DNA of 64,000 nt, from positions 27,613,201 to 27,677,200 of the forward strand of contig OZ038422.1 in the NCBI GenBank assembly GCA_964036155.1, given 5' to 3'. The DNA is from Diploscapter coronatus. Its lineage: Eukaryota > Nematoda > Chromadorea > Rhabditida > Rhabditidae. Below, piece after piece: positions 24,003-36,345 of this stretch. Position numbers and translations under genes: made by a program. A model generated the notes under the pieces. The model saw only the letters and a program-made list of their open reading frames with translations. It was not told the DNA's origin and made no database searches. Position 1 is the first letter of the stretch, and each line of letters opens with the position of its first letter.

Positions 24003-26381
24003 ATGTCTCTATTCAGCTCGGTTCGATATAAGGCTCTGGCTCAGGTTAGCGGCTATTAATTATTACGAGAATCGACACCTCTTATAGTCTGCTCTATTTT
24101 TAACCGTATCGATTTTCGATTCTTTTTACTTTTCAATGAAGCATCTTTGCATATATATATATTTTTGTTTAATTTATGCTAATTTAGGAAGAATCCGAAT
24201 CAGTTGATGTAGAAATGGACGATATTCGATCGGACGGTTTTGGAGCTCCAGGTACAAAAGATTAAAATTTTTGATCCTCGCATTAAAAATAACTCTGGCT
24301 TCCAAAATGATTAATTCGATTACAGAGGGGACTTTCGAGTCGGCTTTTACTTACGCAAACTACAATGATTTGGATAATATGGGATACGAGGCCCCAAAGA
24401 GGTGGGGCTTTTAACAATCTCCTTGAAAATATTAATTTTTATAGAGATTTCCTAGAAAACTCTTCTTTTTTAGATTCGGCAAAGTATTGGGCGCGAAATA
24501 CGGCAAATTCACGTTCAATCGTGACTTTGAAGGAGAGGAAGTCGTGGTTGGACTCAATTTTTTATTAATTAAAAATGCAATTTTTCAGACCCATCCCATG
24601 AACCCTATCGAGTTGATCATTTATGGGATCAGTTTGTTGGCTGTAATTTGCACTCTCCCATTTTCTCTGCTGTTTGTTATCAAGGTAAAATGGGTTGCTT
24701 CACTAACAAATCTAGTTTTTATTTGAAAAACTTTCATTTTTTAGTTTGTCTCAAACACGGAAAAACTTGTCGTAATGCGACTAGGTCGAGCACAGAAATC
24801 CCGAGGCCCAGGGGCCGCTTTCGTCCTTCCCTGCATAGACTCCATCCACAAAGTCTCCACGGCTATTACAGCTTTTAATGTGCCTCCGATTCAAGTAGGA
24901 AAAATTATAATTGTAAAACTCTGAAAAATCGAGATAGATGAGTGAATGAAGCGAAAATGGAAGAAGGCTTATAAGTTTAAAAGTTTGAAAAACTTAAAAA
25001 TTTTTCAAAGACATGAATTTTAGGTGATAACCGCAGATAGAGGTTTGGTTGAATTAGGAGCGACAGTATTTCTCCAAGTCCGAGACCCGATTTCTGCAGT
25101 TTGCGCTGTTCAAGACAGAAATAATTCAACAAGAACCCTCGCCAATACGATGCTCTACCGATACATAACGAAGAAGAGGGTTTGTGAAATCAGTAACGGT
25201 CAGGATAGACGAATTTTGGCAGCGAATTTTAAGGTTCGATAATTTTTATCCCTAAAAAAGTTTTGAAAAAAAAAACTTTTAGGATGAACTAGGCGCCTTT
25301 ACCGCCCAATATGGAGTCGAAATAACGGACGTTGAAGTGTCGGATGTGAAAGTTTTAAAAGAAGGCGAAAATATGGGTCTCGCCGCTTTATCTTCTGTAG
25401 CAAAATCCGATGCAGGACAGCAGATTTGGAAGGTACCCTTTCAAAACATAACTATGTTAAAACAAAGGGAAACTCCGGAGGATATATATTTTGAAAATTA
25501 AGGCCATCAGCCCCCTGGTCGAAGAATTCACCAAAGAAATGGTCGCTGAAAAGAAGCATAAGGCATCGGAATTTTCTAGTCAAAATGATTTTGGCGATTT
25601 CAATTTCTCGCCCGAACCCATAGATCCTCATCCTAATGGTAAGAGTTTTTAAATGACTGATTTTTACAAGTTCATAAATTAGAAGCATAGTAACGTCTAT
25701 AAATACATGTATAAATTTCCCCTATCTTAATTTCTTCCCAACTTTTAACTATGCCCTACTACTTTACGAACTTAAAAAATATAAAATTTTCAAAATTCCG
25801 AATTTTAGATGTCAAGCCTGCAATAGACGTTAATCATTTGGTGACCGTGTCAAACATGGCTATCGATGAACATTTAACCAGAGCTGTGGGGAGGGTTTTT
25901 CAGGTAAAATGGATTTTTTTGATTTTTAGAAAGAAACTTTTAGATAAACTGTGACGGTCTTGACCCGATTACGATAGATCTAAGGCATCCCCCTGGGTCT
26001 GCTTACGTTGGAACTTCATCTAATCCAGATGTTATATTTAACACCTCTCAAATCACATTCTTTGGAATCATCAAAAAGACGATCAGGTAATGTTAGCTAA
26101 TTATTGGACCATCAGGCACAAATTTTCGTAACTTTCAAAATGCCTTTTTTAAGTTCAATGCCACTTCCACTATGCACCTCAGACTTGCAAAAATATGCAG
26201 AAAATGAAAATGCTATTTTTAATTCAAAGACTTTTCTGGTGGCATAATATCGTGTAACTCAACATGTTATTGTTTCAGCCCCGTCACGGCGTATATGAAT
26301 GGCGCCCTGAAAATTCAAGGCTCGGTCCAGGACGCTCTCTCGTTGAAATATCTCACGGAAAGGATTGCCGATATACTCTAG
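24003..26381 (+). CDS. unc-24: UNC-24: stomatin-like protein with SCP2 domain (STOML1 type)
   Basis: A monotopic membrane protein combining an SPFH/band 7 (stomatin) domain with a C-terminal SCP2 lipid-transfer domain, an architecture specific to UNC-24 and vertebrate STOML1. In C. elegans UNC-24 works with MEC-2 in touch neurons and is needed for normal locomotion. The joined exons give about 445 residues. The N-terminus MSLFSSVRYKALAQ is cytosolic. The hydrophobic hairpin (ELIIYGISLLAVICTLPFSL) is at about residues 93-112. The SPFH domain covers about 118-290 (KLVVMRLGR, AFNVPPIQ, VFLQVRDP, RTLANTML). The SCP2 domain covers about 335-440, ending YMNGALKIQGSVQDALSLKYL. The first exon ends at a GTTAGC donor near 24044; the remaining exons lie within 24188-26381. 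arf-3 follows on the same strand. Confidence 0.95.
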
Positions 26382-28968
<2,587 letters not shown>

Positions 28969-30203
28969 TCGCGGACCGTGTCGCGCGGTCTTGCAACCCA
29001 GGTCCCGCGCCCTTCAAACACATTGGGTCATCCAATAATTTCTTGGAATTTTAAAAATTAGTCATATCTACTATTCTTTCTATCTCATATAAAAATATAT
29101 GTATGCTAATTTTTGAGTTCCAAGGATCTTTGAATGACCCAAAAAATTTTCACCACTCTCCAACCTTGTCTCCGGGCTCTTTACAGATTACTGCAAACAT
29201 GTGATACAATTTTGATTATTGATCGCGTCCCCACCCCACCCTTCCTTGCAATTTTAAAATCCTTATCGGTTTTTCTCCTTTGATTTGAGTGGTGGTTCAT
29301 TTCTTCAAAAACTCCATTCTCTTTTGTGTTTTAGTTTTTAAATGAAAAAGAATAAATTTTAGGGGTATTTCAGACTGTATTCTCTTTCGATGGAGTCTTG
29401 GGATTTTGGGGTTTGGGGAAAATCTTTGAGAGTAATTTATTTTCTTCCAAACTCGACAACATCCCCGTTTTATCATTTCTATTATCCATTTATCTCGATT
29501 TATTTACTCGTGCATATATTTTATGCTTCTTGGAAATGGGGGACTCCACTTGAAGTTTCGAGCCACTTTATCGGATTTGGGTTTTGTATAAGTTTAGGAT
29601 TAGTCCTGGATTTATCTTCGATAATCAGTGACAAAGGTGGACTTCTCCCCTAGCTTGTGGCCTTCAAATTTTCGCTTCTCATGAATTTTTCACGAGAAGA
29701 AAATGTGTGTGTTGGTGGTTTGATTTTACGATTTCCCGCCCCATTTTTGGACATTTCTTTTTTTTTTTTTAGAGTTTTATCCGATAAAAATCCCCCGAAA
29801 GAATCATTTTTGCAACACAATTGTGATATTTATTCGCGAATAAAATGTTTGGAAAAAGACAAATTGTAAAAAAATAGATAGAGTAGTTTGAAAATCTACA
29901 GGCAGTACTTAAAAAGGAAGCAAGATTTAAAAAAAATAATAATAATGGCCTCTTGTAAAATTCACCAATTTATACATACTCCATGAAAAGCGGGTGACCT
30001 TCACGAGAAGCCGCATATAAATAACCTCAGGGAAGAGATAGGCAAACTGGAAAGATAATAACAGTAGTAATGTAGTAACGCATAAAAATAGTATGGAGTA
30101 AGGATAAAAAAGTAGTTTTCCCTACCTTTTCTAACCCACACTTTCTATTTTACTACTTCTCCAGATTGCCGAAATTTAAAATACGTTAAAAATAGCTACG
30201 GTT
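28969..30203. other. Convergent 3' region between arf-3 and mec-17, no gene seen
   Basis: Holds the 3' UTR of arf-3 (AATAAA at about 29350) and the 3' side of minus-strand mec-17. The open frames at 29390-29653 and 29657-29869 are rich in Phe and Ser, start without a splice or promoter context and match nothing I know. Confidence 0.5.
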
Positions 30204-31371
30204 TCACCAAAGTGGTTTGCTAGATAGGATGTGGCTTTTGCGCGCCTTAGCCTGATGGGCTCGATTCGCCAGGGCTCCCGCAGGAGTCTGATCTGCGTCC
30301 ACGGGGGCCTCCATTTTATGACCCTAAACATTTCAGCCAACGTGATTTGCGAAGACTATGAGGATTGGATGCGGTTTGTACCTGAGTTGTAGGGACTTTC
30401 CTCGTAAATTTTGGTACAAATCGCCTTCAGCCCAGATTATGATTATCTGACCTTAGATGGGTGTCCGCTGATAGCGTGACTCAGCCAGCGTGTGTCGGTC
30501 ATCCCAGTGCCGATTCTAATCGGGGTTTTCGGACGACGCCAACCATCTGGTGGGCTCGAATCTAAAAATTGCTGGGTTCCACTACCAAAAATGATAGCAT
30601 TCTTACCAGTTCCATTCTGATGGACCGACTTGAATAGCTCGTCGAACACGACGAAGTTCGTATTTTGCCAGACGGGCTTGTTCTGGCCGTATTTCTGGGA
30701 CATGAAGCCCAGCAAAGTCACAGATGGATTGTCCAAAGCGATCTAAATTTTTCCAATTAAAAATAGGGTTTTTTTTTCTTTTAATTTATACCTGCCACGG
30801 CTCTACGTGCTCGCTGGCCAGTACGTAGTCCAGAATCTCCTTACCGTAGCCCTGACGCTGCACCTCGAAGTGGACATAGAAATCCAAGAGGCAGAGTATC
30901 GAAAAGTCAAAATTCGCCCCGTTCTAGCCATTTTCAAACCTCGCCCTCGTAAGTCTGCATTTCGGAGTCGTACAGGAAGAGCTTCTTCCTTCCAACCTTA
31001 GCGAAGCCCAGCATTTTGCTCACTTTGGTTTCCCTTGAAAATAATTGAATTACAGTATTTTGTCCTGAGTTTACTCGTCGTAGACCCATTTCAGGTAGAG
31101 AGTGTTGTCGGAGTGGACGAGTTTTTCGCAGCAAGTTAAAGGCGCTCGAAGTTGCATACAATGCGCCGATAGCTTAGCCAATTCGTCTATGGCCTTGTAG
31201 ACCACGGGGGATCTGGAAAAATCAGGAGAATCCAGGCTTTTTCTCCATTTTAAGTGAAGTCCAACTTCGAAAGTTTCTTAACAATGCTTACTGCAGCTGC
31301 TTAATCCTCATAGGATCCAAGCGCACCAAAGAGGGGCCCAGAATGGGACGAAGATCAGCTTTTACCTCCAT
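30204..31371 (-). CDS. mec-17: Alpha-tubulin N-acetyltransferase MEC-17 (ATAT1 family)
   Basis: Acetylates Lys40 of alpha-tubulin inside microtubules; in C. elegans it is needed for the 15-protofilament microtubules and stability of touch neurons. The GNAT domain is recognisable: [31 protein letters not shown] with the acetyl-CoA-binding [27 protein letters not shown] and NFVVFDELF, all close to human ATAT1. The ATG at 31371 ([13 protein letters not shown]) starts the family's N-terminus. After the catalytic domain there is a Ser/Pro/Arg-rich tail. The last intron runs from donor GTCAGA near 30450 to acceptor TTTAG near 30325. The final exon ends SSKPLW at TGA 30206-30204. I am sure of the family and less sure of the tail's exact exons. 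Confidence 0.93.
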
Positions 31372-31410
31372 TTCTGGTAGCTTGGCAAAATCTATAGATC
31401 CTAAAGTTGC

Positions 31411-31490
31411 GATGGGATAGCTCAGTGGCTAGACCAGTGGACTGACAAGTGGATAGGGCCTTCTGGAAGGACGAAAGGAGGGGAATCTTC
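31411..31490 (+). other. tRNA-like (probably tRNA-derived) segment, degenerate
   Basis: The stretch GGGATAGCTCAGTGG at 31414 then CTAGACCAGTGGACTGACAA resembles the D arm, A box and start of the anticodon arm of a tRNA. The T arm and B box (GGTTCGANNCC) are missing, and acceptor-stem pairing is not evident. It is more likely a decayed tRNA or SINE head than a working gene. Confidence 0.3.
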
Positions 31491-31872
31491 ATACATTCAC
31501 AATGGCTTGGCTCTTCCTCCCTTCCTTGTTGCGCGGCAAGGACAAATGTCTTACGAAATGCATGAAATGAGGCAAGGCAAGAAAAAGTTTGAGGATAAAA
31601 AGAAGAAGAACTTCAAGACAAGAACATCATCATCTTGCAAAGCACACTGGGATAAGGAAAAAAGATGAACTAATAACGTACTTTTAGGAGGAACTATTAT
31701 CTGGGAAAGTACAGTAATTAGTAAGAACTTGAGGGTTATTATGGGAAGCGTTAATGACATGCAGTGGAAGCTTCACTAGATCAAGACGATACTAAGTAAG
31801 GGGGGTAGAGTTATTGGTTCAAATAAAAAGAGAATTACATTACTCTCCTCTCACGCTCTCTTCTCGTTCTCG

Positions 31873-31996
31873 CCAGGGCTGCGCGAAGTCGAAGTTTTTC
31901 GAAGTTTTAGAGAAGACAGAGAAAAGCAAAATGATTAATACGCTAGCGTGGGGAGAGAAAAAGAAAAAGAGGAACTTCGACTTCGCGCAGCCCTGG
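31873..31996. mobile_element. MITE-like element with perfect 24-bp terminal inverted repeats
   Basis: Left arm 31873-31896 (begins CCAGGGCTGCGCGAAG) and right arm 31973-31996 are exact inverted repeats of 24 bp enclosing 76 bp. TTCTCG directly precedes the left arm (31867-31872) and directly follows the right arm (31997-32002), as a 6-bp target duplication would. The surroundings are rich in TCTCG, so the duplication could be chance. No transposase is encoded. Confidence 0.65.
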
Positions 31997-32342
31997 TTCT
32001 CGCTTCTCTCTTCTGTCCCTTTTCTGCGGCCCGGGCACCTTTTATCACTCGCCGGATTAGTGTATCTTATCAGAAATATTGTTACAGGGATTTACAAATT
32101 TTATAGCTGAAGATAAATTTTCAGGGAAATGGTACAGAAAAGTTGGAAAATGCTGAAATTTTGCATAAATTATGAAAAAACTACATAAATTTCTAAAGGA
32201 AAGAAGATGCGTTTCACAGAAAACTACTAATTCTTGAAGAAAATAAGTAGTCAAATAAATAAAATCTACAGTAACCTCATATTGATCTGCATTTATTCTG
32301 TGTGCATCATAGGTGTTTTCAGTCTTGTCGTTGTCTGTAGAT

Positions 32343-34211
32343 TTAGCTGATCAGATGCGCTCTGCTCGAAATCAGGCAAATGAGGAAGGAGGTGAGTGGG
32401 ACGAGGACCGAAGTCGTCGAGTTGCTCTTCTTTGTGGAGTCCAACTTGGGCGTCGCTTTTCCTTCCTTCTTCTGAAAAATATCAGGGGATACTGTAGAAT
32501 TTATAACTTTGAAAGATAAAAGATAAATCAAGTTTCTAATAGATTAAATGTATAGTTAAGAATAGGAAAATTAGGGCGAAAGTAAGTCAGAATAATGTGG
32601 AAAATATAGTTCGAGTCATTTATAGTTGTTTCCAGATAAAGACAAACATTGTTTTTGAATGTTTGATAAAGCATGTATTTGATAAATTAATGAAATTTTA
32701 AAAAGAAATTAGATTTTAAAAAAATTGTAAGGACCTTTAAATCTACTATTTAAAGCGTGAAGATCAGCTTTTTGCCTAACCTTTTCCGCTTCTTTTGGAC
32801 TAATACTAAGCGATTTGGCGTGGCCTGCCGCGGACAACCTGAAGATCACGTTCGGCACGTCCAAATCGCACGAGTTTTTGTAGTAGCACGACTCGCGCCC
32901 CGTCACGCATTTCTCTACCGTCTCGCTAAAAGTTCAATAAATTTCAATTTTCAGTCAAAAATCTAACGTTTGAAGATCTCTGATTTCTAAATATTGGTCA
33001 TTTTTCTGTATAGAGAGCACTTGTGCCCTCTTTTCAAAGAAATGCTAAGAGCAATGGGATACTCTCGTCACTCTGTGAATCGAGCTTCGTGTGAAACGCG
33101 GTCGCACAGCAACCAAAAGGAAAAATCATATTGATTAGTCGCTGATTTGTATCGATTAAAAAAAAATTCTTTCATTTCTCTGTTACTTCATCGAATCGAT
33201 GAATAGAAACAACGCAATTTACTCATCTTGCTCACTGTCGTTTATGCTTTTCTTTTTCATCGACTTTGAAAATAGGAGGAGGATGTGGAGAGGAAGATAG
33301 AAAATTTGCTAACATTCGTCGTTTCGAATTGATCTTCAGAAAGATTGAAAAGTAATTAGGAAATCTCGCAAATTCTCAACCAGACGAATAACACGTGAAG
33401 AAAAAGATGAAGATCATGGCTCATTTCCATCTTTTCTTTCATGCCATTTTATCGCTCTTTTAAACTGACCTAAACTATTTAATGATCTTCAAAATGCTCT
33501 TACTTAATGCACTCCTTGGTTCTGAAGTCAGCCCAGTTGTTATAGACGCAAATCGCGTGGAACTGTTTGACAGCTCTGAAAAAAGGAACGATGCTTGAGA
33601 TTCGAATATATGGAACTCCTCTTTCGAACCTGAGCAGAGACTTGTGGCCCTGCGATTTGTGGAGCGCGTTGAGCAGCGAACGCGATCGCTCTGCCAGCGA
33701 GCCGTCGTCTTTCTGGTCCAGCTGAAATCAGAGATCTCATAAATCTTGGAATTTTGGAATTCGTAAAATCCGTAAGATATAGATCTTTCTAGAAATTTAT
33801 TTCCCTATCTCATCCTTATTTTCGTCTTCTAAGCTTCACACTTCTGTCTTACGAACTCATATTTACCAGGATTTCAAATACCCCCCTTCTTATTGATGCA
33901 AGGGATAATGTCATATCGCATGCTGGTGCAGTAGTGCTCGATGAGACCGGGCTCGAGGTCGGGCGCGTCCTCCATTTGGAACTTCTTCGAGCAGGCCGTG
34001 AACACATCGATCGCTTTGTTCTTCTGAAAAATGATCGATTTTTGCGTGTATTATGCGGTGTCAACTTTTAGTCTGCAGATATCGTGAAAATACCAAAAGT
34101 CAACATTTCACGTTTTAGCAGGCAATTGCTACAGTATTTCCCTACATCGTCAGCTCTACTCAAGTGACCGATCAATGCGAGGCAAGTTAGTTGGAGAAGA
34201 CCCAGCTTCAT
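32343..34211 (-). CDS. Small cysteine-rich secreted, probably GPI-anchored protein
   Basis: I do not recognise the family. The ATG at 34211 begins MKLGLLQLTCLALIGHLSRA, a clear signal peptide; an in-frame ATG 39 nt upstream (34250) would put a polar stretch before it. Later exons give FTACSKKFQ, EHYCTSMRYDIIPCINKKG (about 34025-33890), LDQKDDGSLAERSRSLLNAL (33720-33630), FHAICVYNNWADFRTKECI (about 33580-33507), KCVTGRESCYYKNSCDLD (about 32930-32860) and a last exon (about 32470-32343) ending in a hydrophobic LVPLTSFLICLIS tail, the form of a GPI-attachment signal. About nine or ten cysteines lie in the mature part. The exon ending near 33890 stops in a run of six G at its donor, and the visible GT leaves the phase one base out for the next exon. 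One G fewer would restore it, so either the G run is miscounted or an exon boundary is missed. Confidence 0.7.
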
Positions 34212-36345
34212 CGTGTCGGCCTTTACGCGGCAATGACCGTATTCGATCAACTACTTTTCATTATTCACTTCCCCCTTCATTAACGTCGTCATTTCTCGGT
34301 TTTCTTTATTCGAATTGACGAGGCTTTTTCTCGTTTTTCCTTGCTAATTTTAATCTTTCTTCGGTTTTTCATGATTTTACCGATTTTTATCGATTGAAAA
34401 TGTTCCACAGAGTTATCAGGCGAAGGCTATAACGATTTGTAAGCATTTGGAACGTTTTTTTTCCACTTTGGAAAATCATTTTTGATCATTTTAAATTTTT
34501 CTTTTTGGACTTGGGTTTTTTTTTTTATTTTTCGAGAAAAAACGAAGTTTTTGAGGTCGGTCATACGAAAACAATTTCATTTCAATTTTCGAAAATTCCA
34601 CAAAAAATGCCGAACTTTCGAACTTTCTTTGTGCCTTGAGGCGCTTTTGGTTGGAGAGAATTTTCATTTCGAGAGAGCGCAGAGAAGACGGAGCTTCTTC
34701 CCGACACAGCAGCCGCAGCGCATCGAATGCTCTCCTTCACATATTTTTTTCGCTTTCCTCTTTCTGCCTCTCTCTCTAATTTTCCCATACTCTCCCATTT
34801 TCTCCTTTTCCTATCTTTTCACTCTCCCCTTTCTCCCCGGTCTATCGTCGACCCAACTCTCTATGCATCAGATGATCGAAAATTCGCAATTACTTTTCGA
34901 AATTTATTGCGGACTTTCCTTAGAAAATTAGTATTTGACGTCACAAAATTCCCCCAGTGGTTAAGAATAGGTTTGGAAACCGGCCGACCTATTCGAAAAC
35001 ATCTTACTCAAGTTGACAGCAGCTTTATAAAATTCGTCAATTTTCAACTCCTCATTGTCTATTTGCCCGTTTTATCTTTTGATCAACTTCATTTTCTTTC
35101 CCTTTTCATTGGGAAATGCTATTTCTTCACTTTCTGCTTCTTTGGACTCATTGTTTTTCATTGTGTTTCGCTTAAGCGCATTTATGAGAGCGTGTGTTGA
35201 GAGGGCTTGGTTCTTCTGTAGAAGCGAGAAAATTATGATTAGCGGTTTGGTCGGAGAATCGGAGGAACGCTGCTGGGGGGAAGAAAAACGAAAAACGCTC
35301 CCCACTACGTCACTGGAGTGGGACAAATTCTGAACGTTTGTTCCAGATCCTCGAAAATGTTTCCAGAAACTGGAAATAAAGTCTATTTCGTACAGCTATT
35401 ATTCTGCATGCAGAAAATGATCAATTTATCAATTTTCTCCTCAGCAGTTGCGAATGAATGCCACTTTCTCCTCAAATTTGCTATGGAATTATTTGTAGCT
35501 GGGCAAATTTAGCCTTTTCGCCTTTTCCCTTGCCCCCTCCAAATGGCAGAAAATGTAAAACAGGTTCTTTTTCTCGGTCGTGGCCGGGAAAACGGCGGGT
35601 AAATAGACGCATCGATTTTCGATCGATTTAACGAAATAGTAAAATTCAGGCATTTTTGATCAGATGGCATAAAATTCGCCGTAGATATATGACGTACGAA
35701 GTGCGAGTTTTTCAAGTGCCTCTTGCAGTGTCTAGCTTTCTCTGCAATTCTCCTGCTATTTCTCCTTTGCTTGTGTAATCTCCATCTCTATTTGACACAC
35801 TAGTTACTGGAGAATTTTCCCTGAAATCGGCTAGCGTTCTGGATATCGATATTTTAGATCCCCGATCGATCATTTGTGCATGGGAAAATCACTGCACGTG
35901 AATTTCGAGAAAAGGGGCGGGCTTTGAGAGGATTGTTTTCACATGAAAATGATGATATTTTGCGTATGTAGTTCATCATGTGATGGTTTGATTATTATCA
36001 GTCTCGTTCCGATTTCGAAGTTTTTTTCTCGGACGTTCCAAATTTCCATACTTTTATCTATCCTTTTTCACTTTGCCAGCCTTGCAAAGACTCGCACGCA
36101 AATATCGATCGACTGTTATATATATGCGTTTTCTCATGACTTTTCGCTGCTCGCCCGTTTTGAAATGAGATTTTCATAAATTTTTCCAAAGAAATCAGGT
36201 CCACCCCTTTCGTCAAAACTCGTATAATTCGCTCGTTTTATCACAATTTCAAAATTAATAACTTTTCAGTTCTTACGGGTATTTGAAGAGTTCAATACGA
36301 TTTGCGGAATTTCAAGCAAGTGGTCGGATCAATAGTCGTCGAGTC
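34212..36345. other. Divergent intergenic region and 5' region of hecd-1
   Basis: Promoters of the minus-strand secreted-protein gene and plus-strand hecd-1 should lie here. There is a C/T-rich tract at about 34730-34850 (source of long spurious frames), a TGACGTCA site at 34936 and a probable acceptor TTTTCAG ending at 36269. No other gene is supported. Confidence 0.5.
34936..34943. promoter_or_regulatory. Palindromic CRE-type site (TGACGTCA)
   Basis: A perfect 8-bp cAMP-response element lies between the divergent secreted-protein and hecd-1 genes. CREB/ATF-type bZIP factors bind this sequence. Occurrence by chance in a 2-kb region is possible. Confidence 0.3.

Larger units (their letters stand above)
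31372..32342. other. mec-17 upstream region with a tRNA-like relic and a MITE-like element
   Basis: This is the likely mec-17 promoter. It contains the tRNA-like segment (31411-31490) and the 124-bp inverted-repeat element (31873-31996) listed separately. No gene is evident. Confidence 0.5.

Noticed and set aside
34482..35200. Overlapping plus-strand open frames of 149 and 157 codons
   Set aside because: They run through a C/T-rich tract and consist mainly of Phe, Leu and Ser, with no domain and no splice context. They fit promoter-proximal low-complexity DNA.
36283..36345. Upstream extension of hecd-1 in frame
   Set aside because: The frame upstream of 36346 starts at TTG and encodes residues not seen in HECTD1 proteins. 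Homology begins exactly at ATG 36346.
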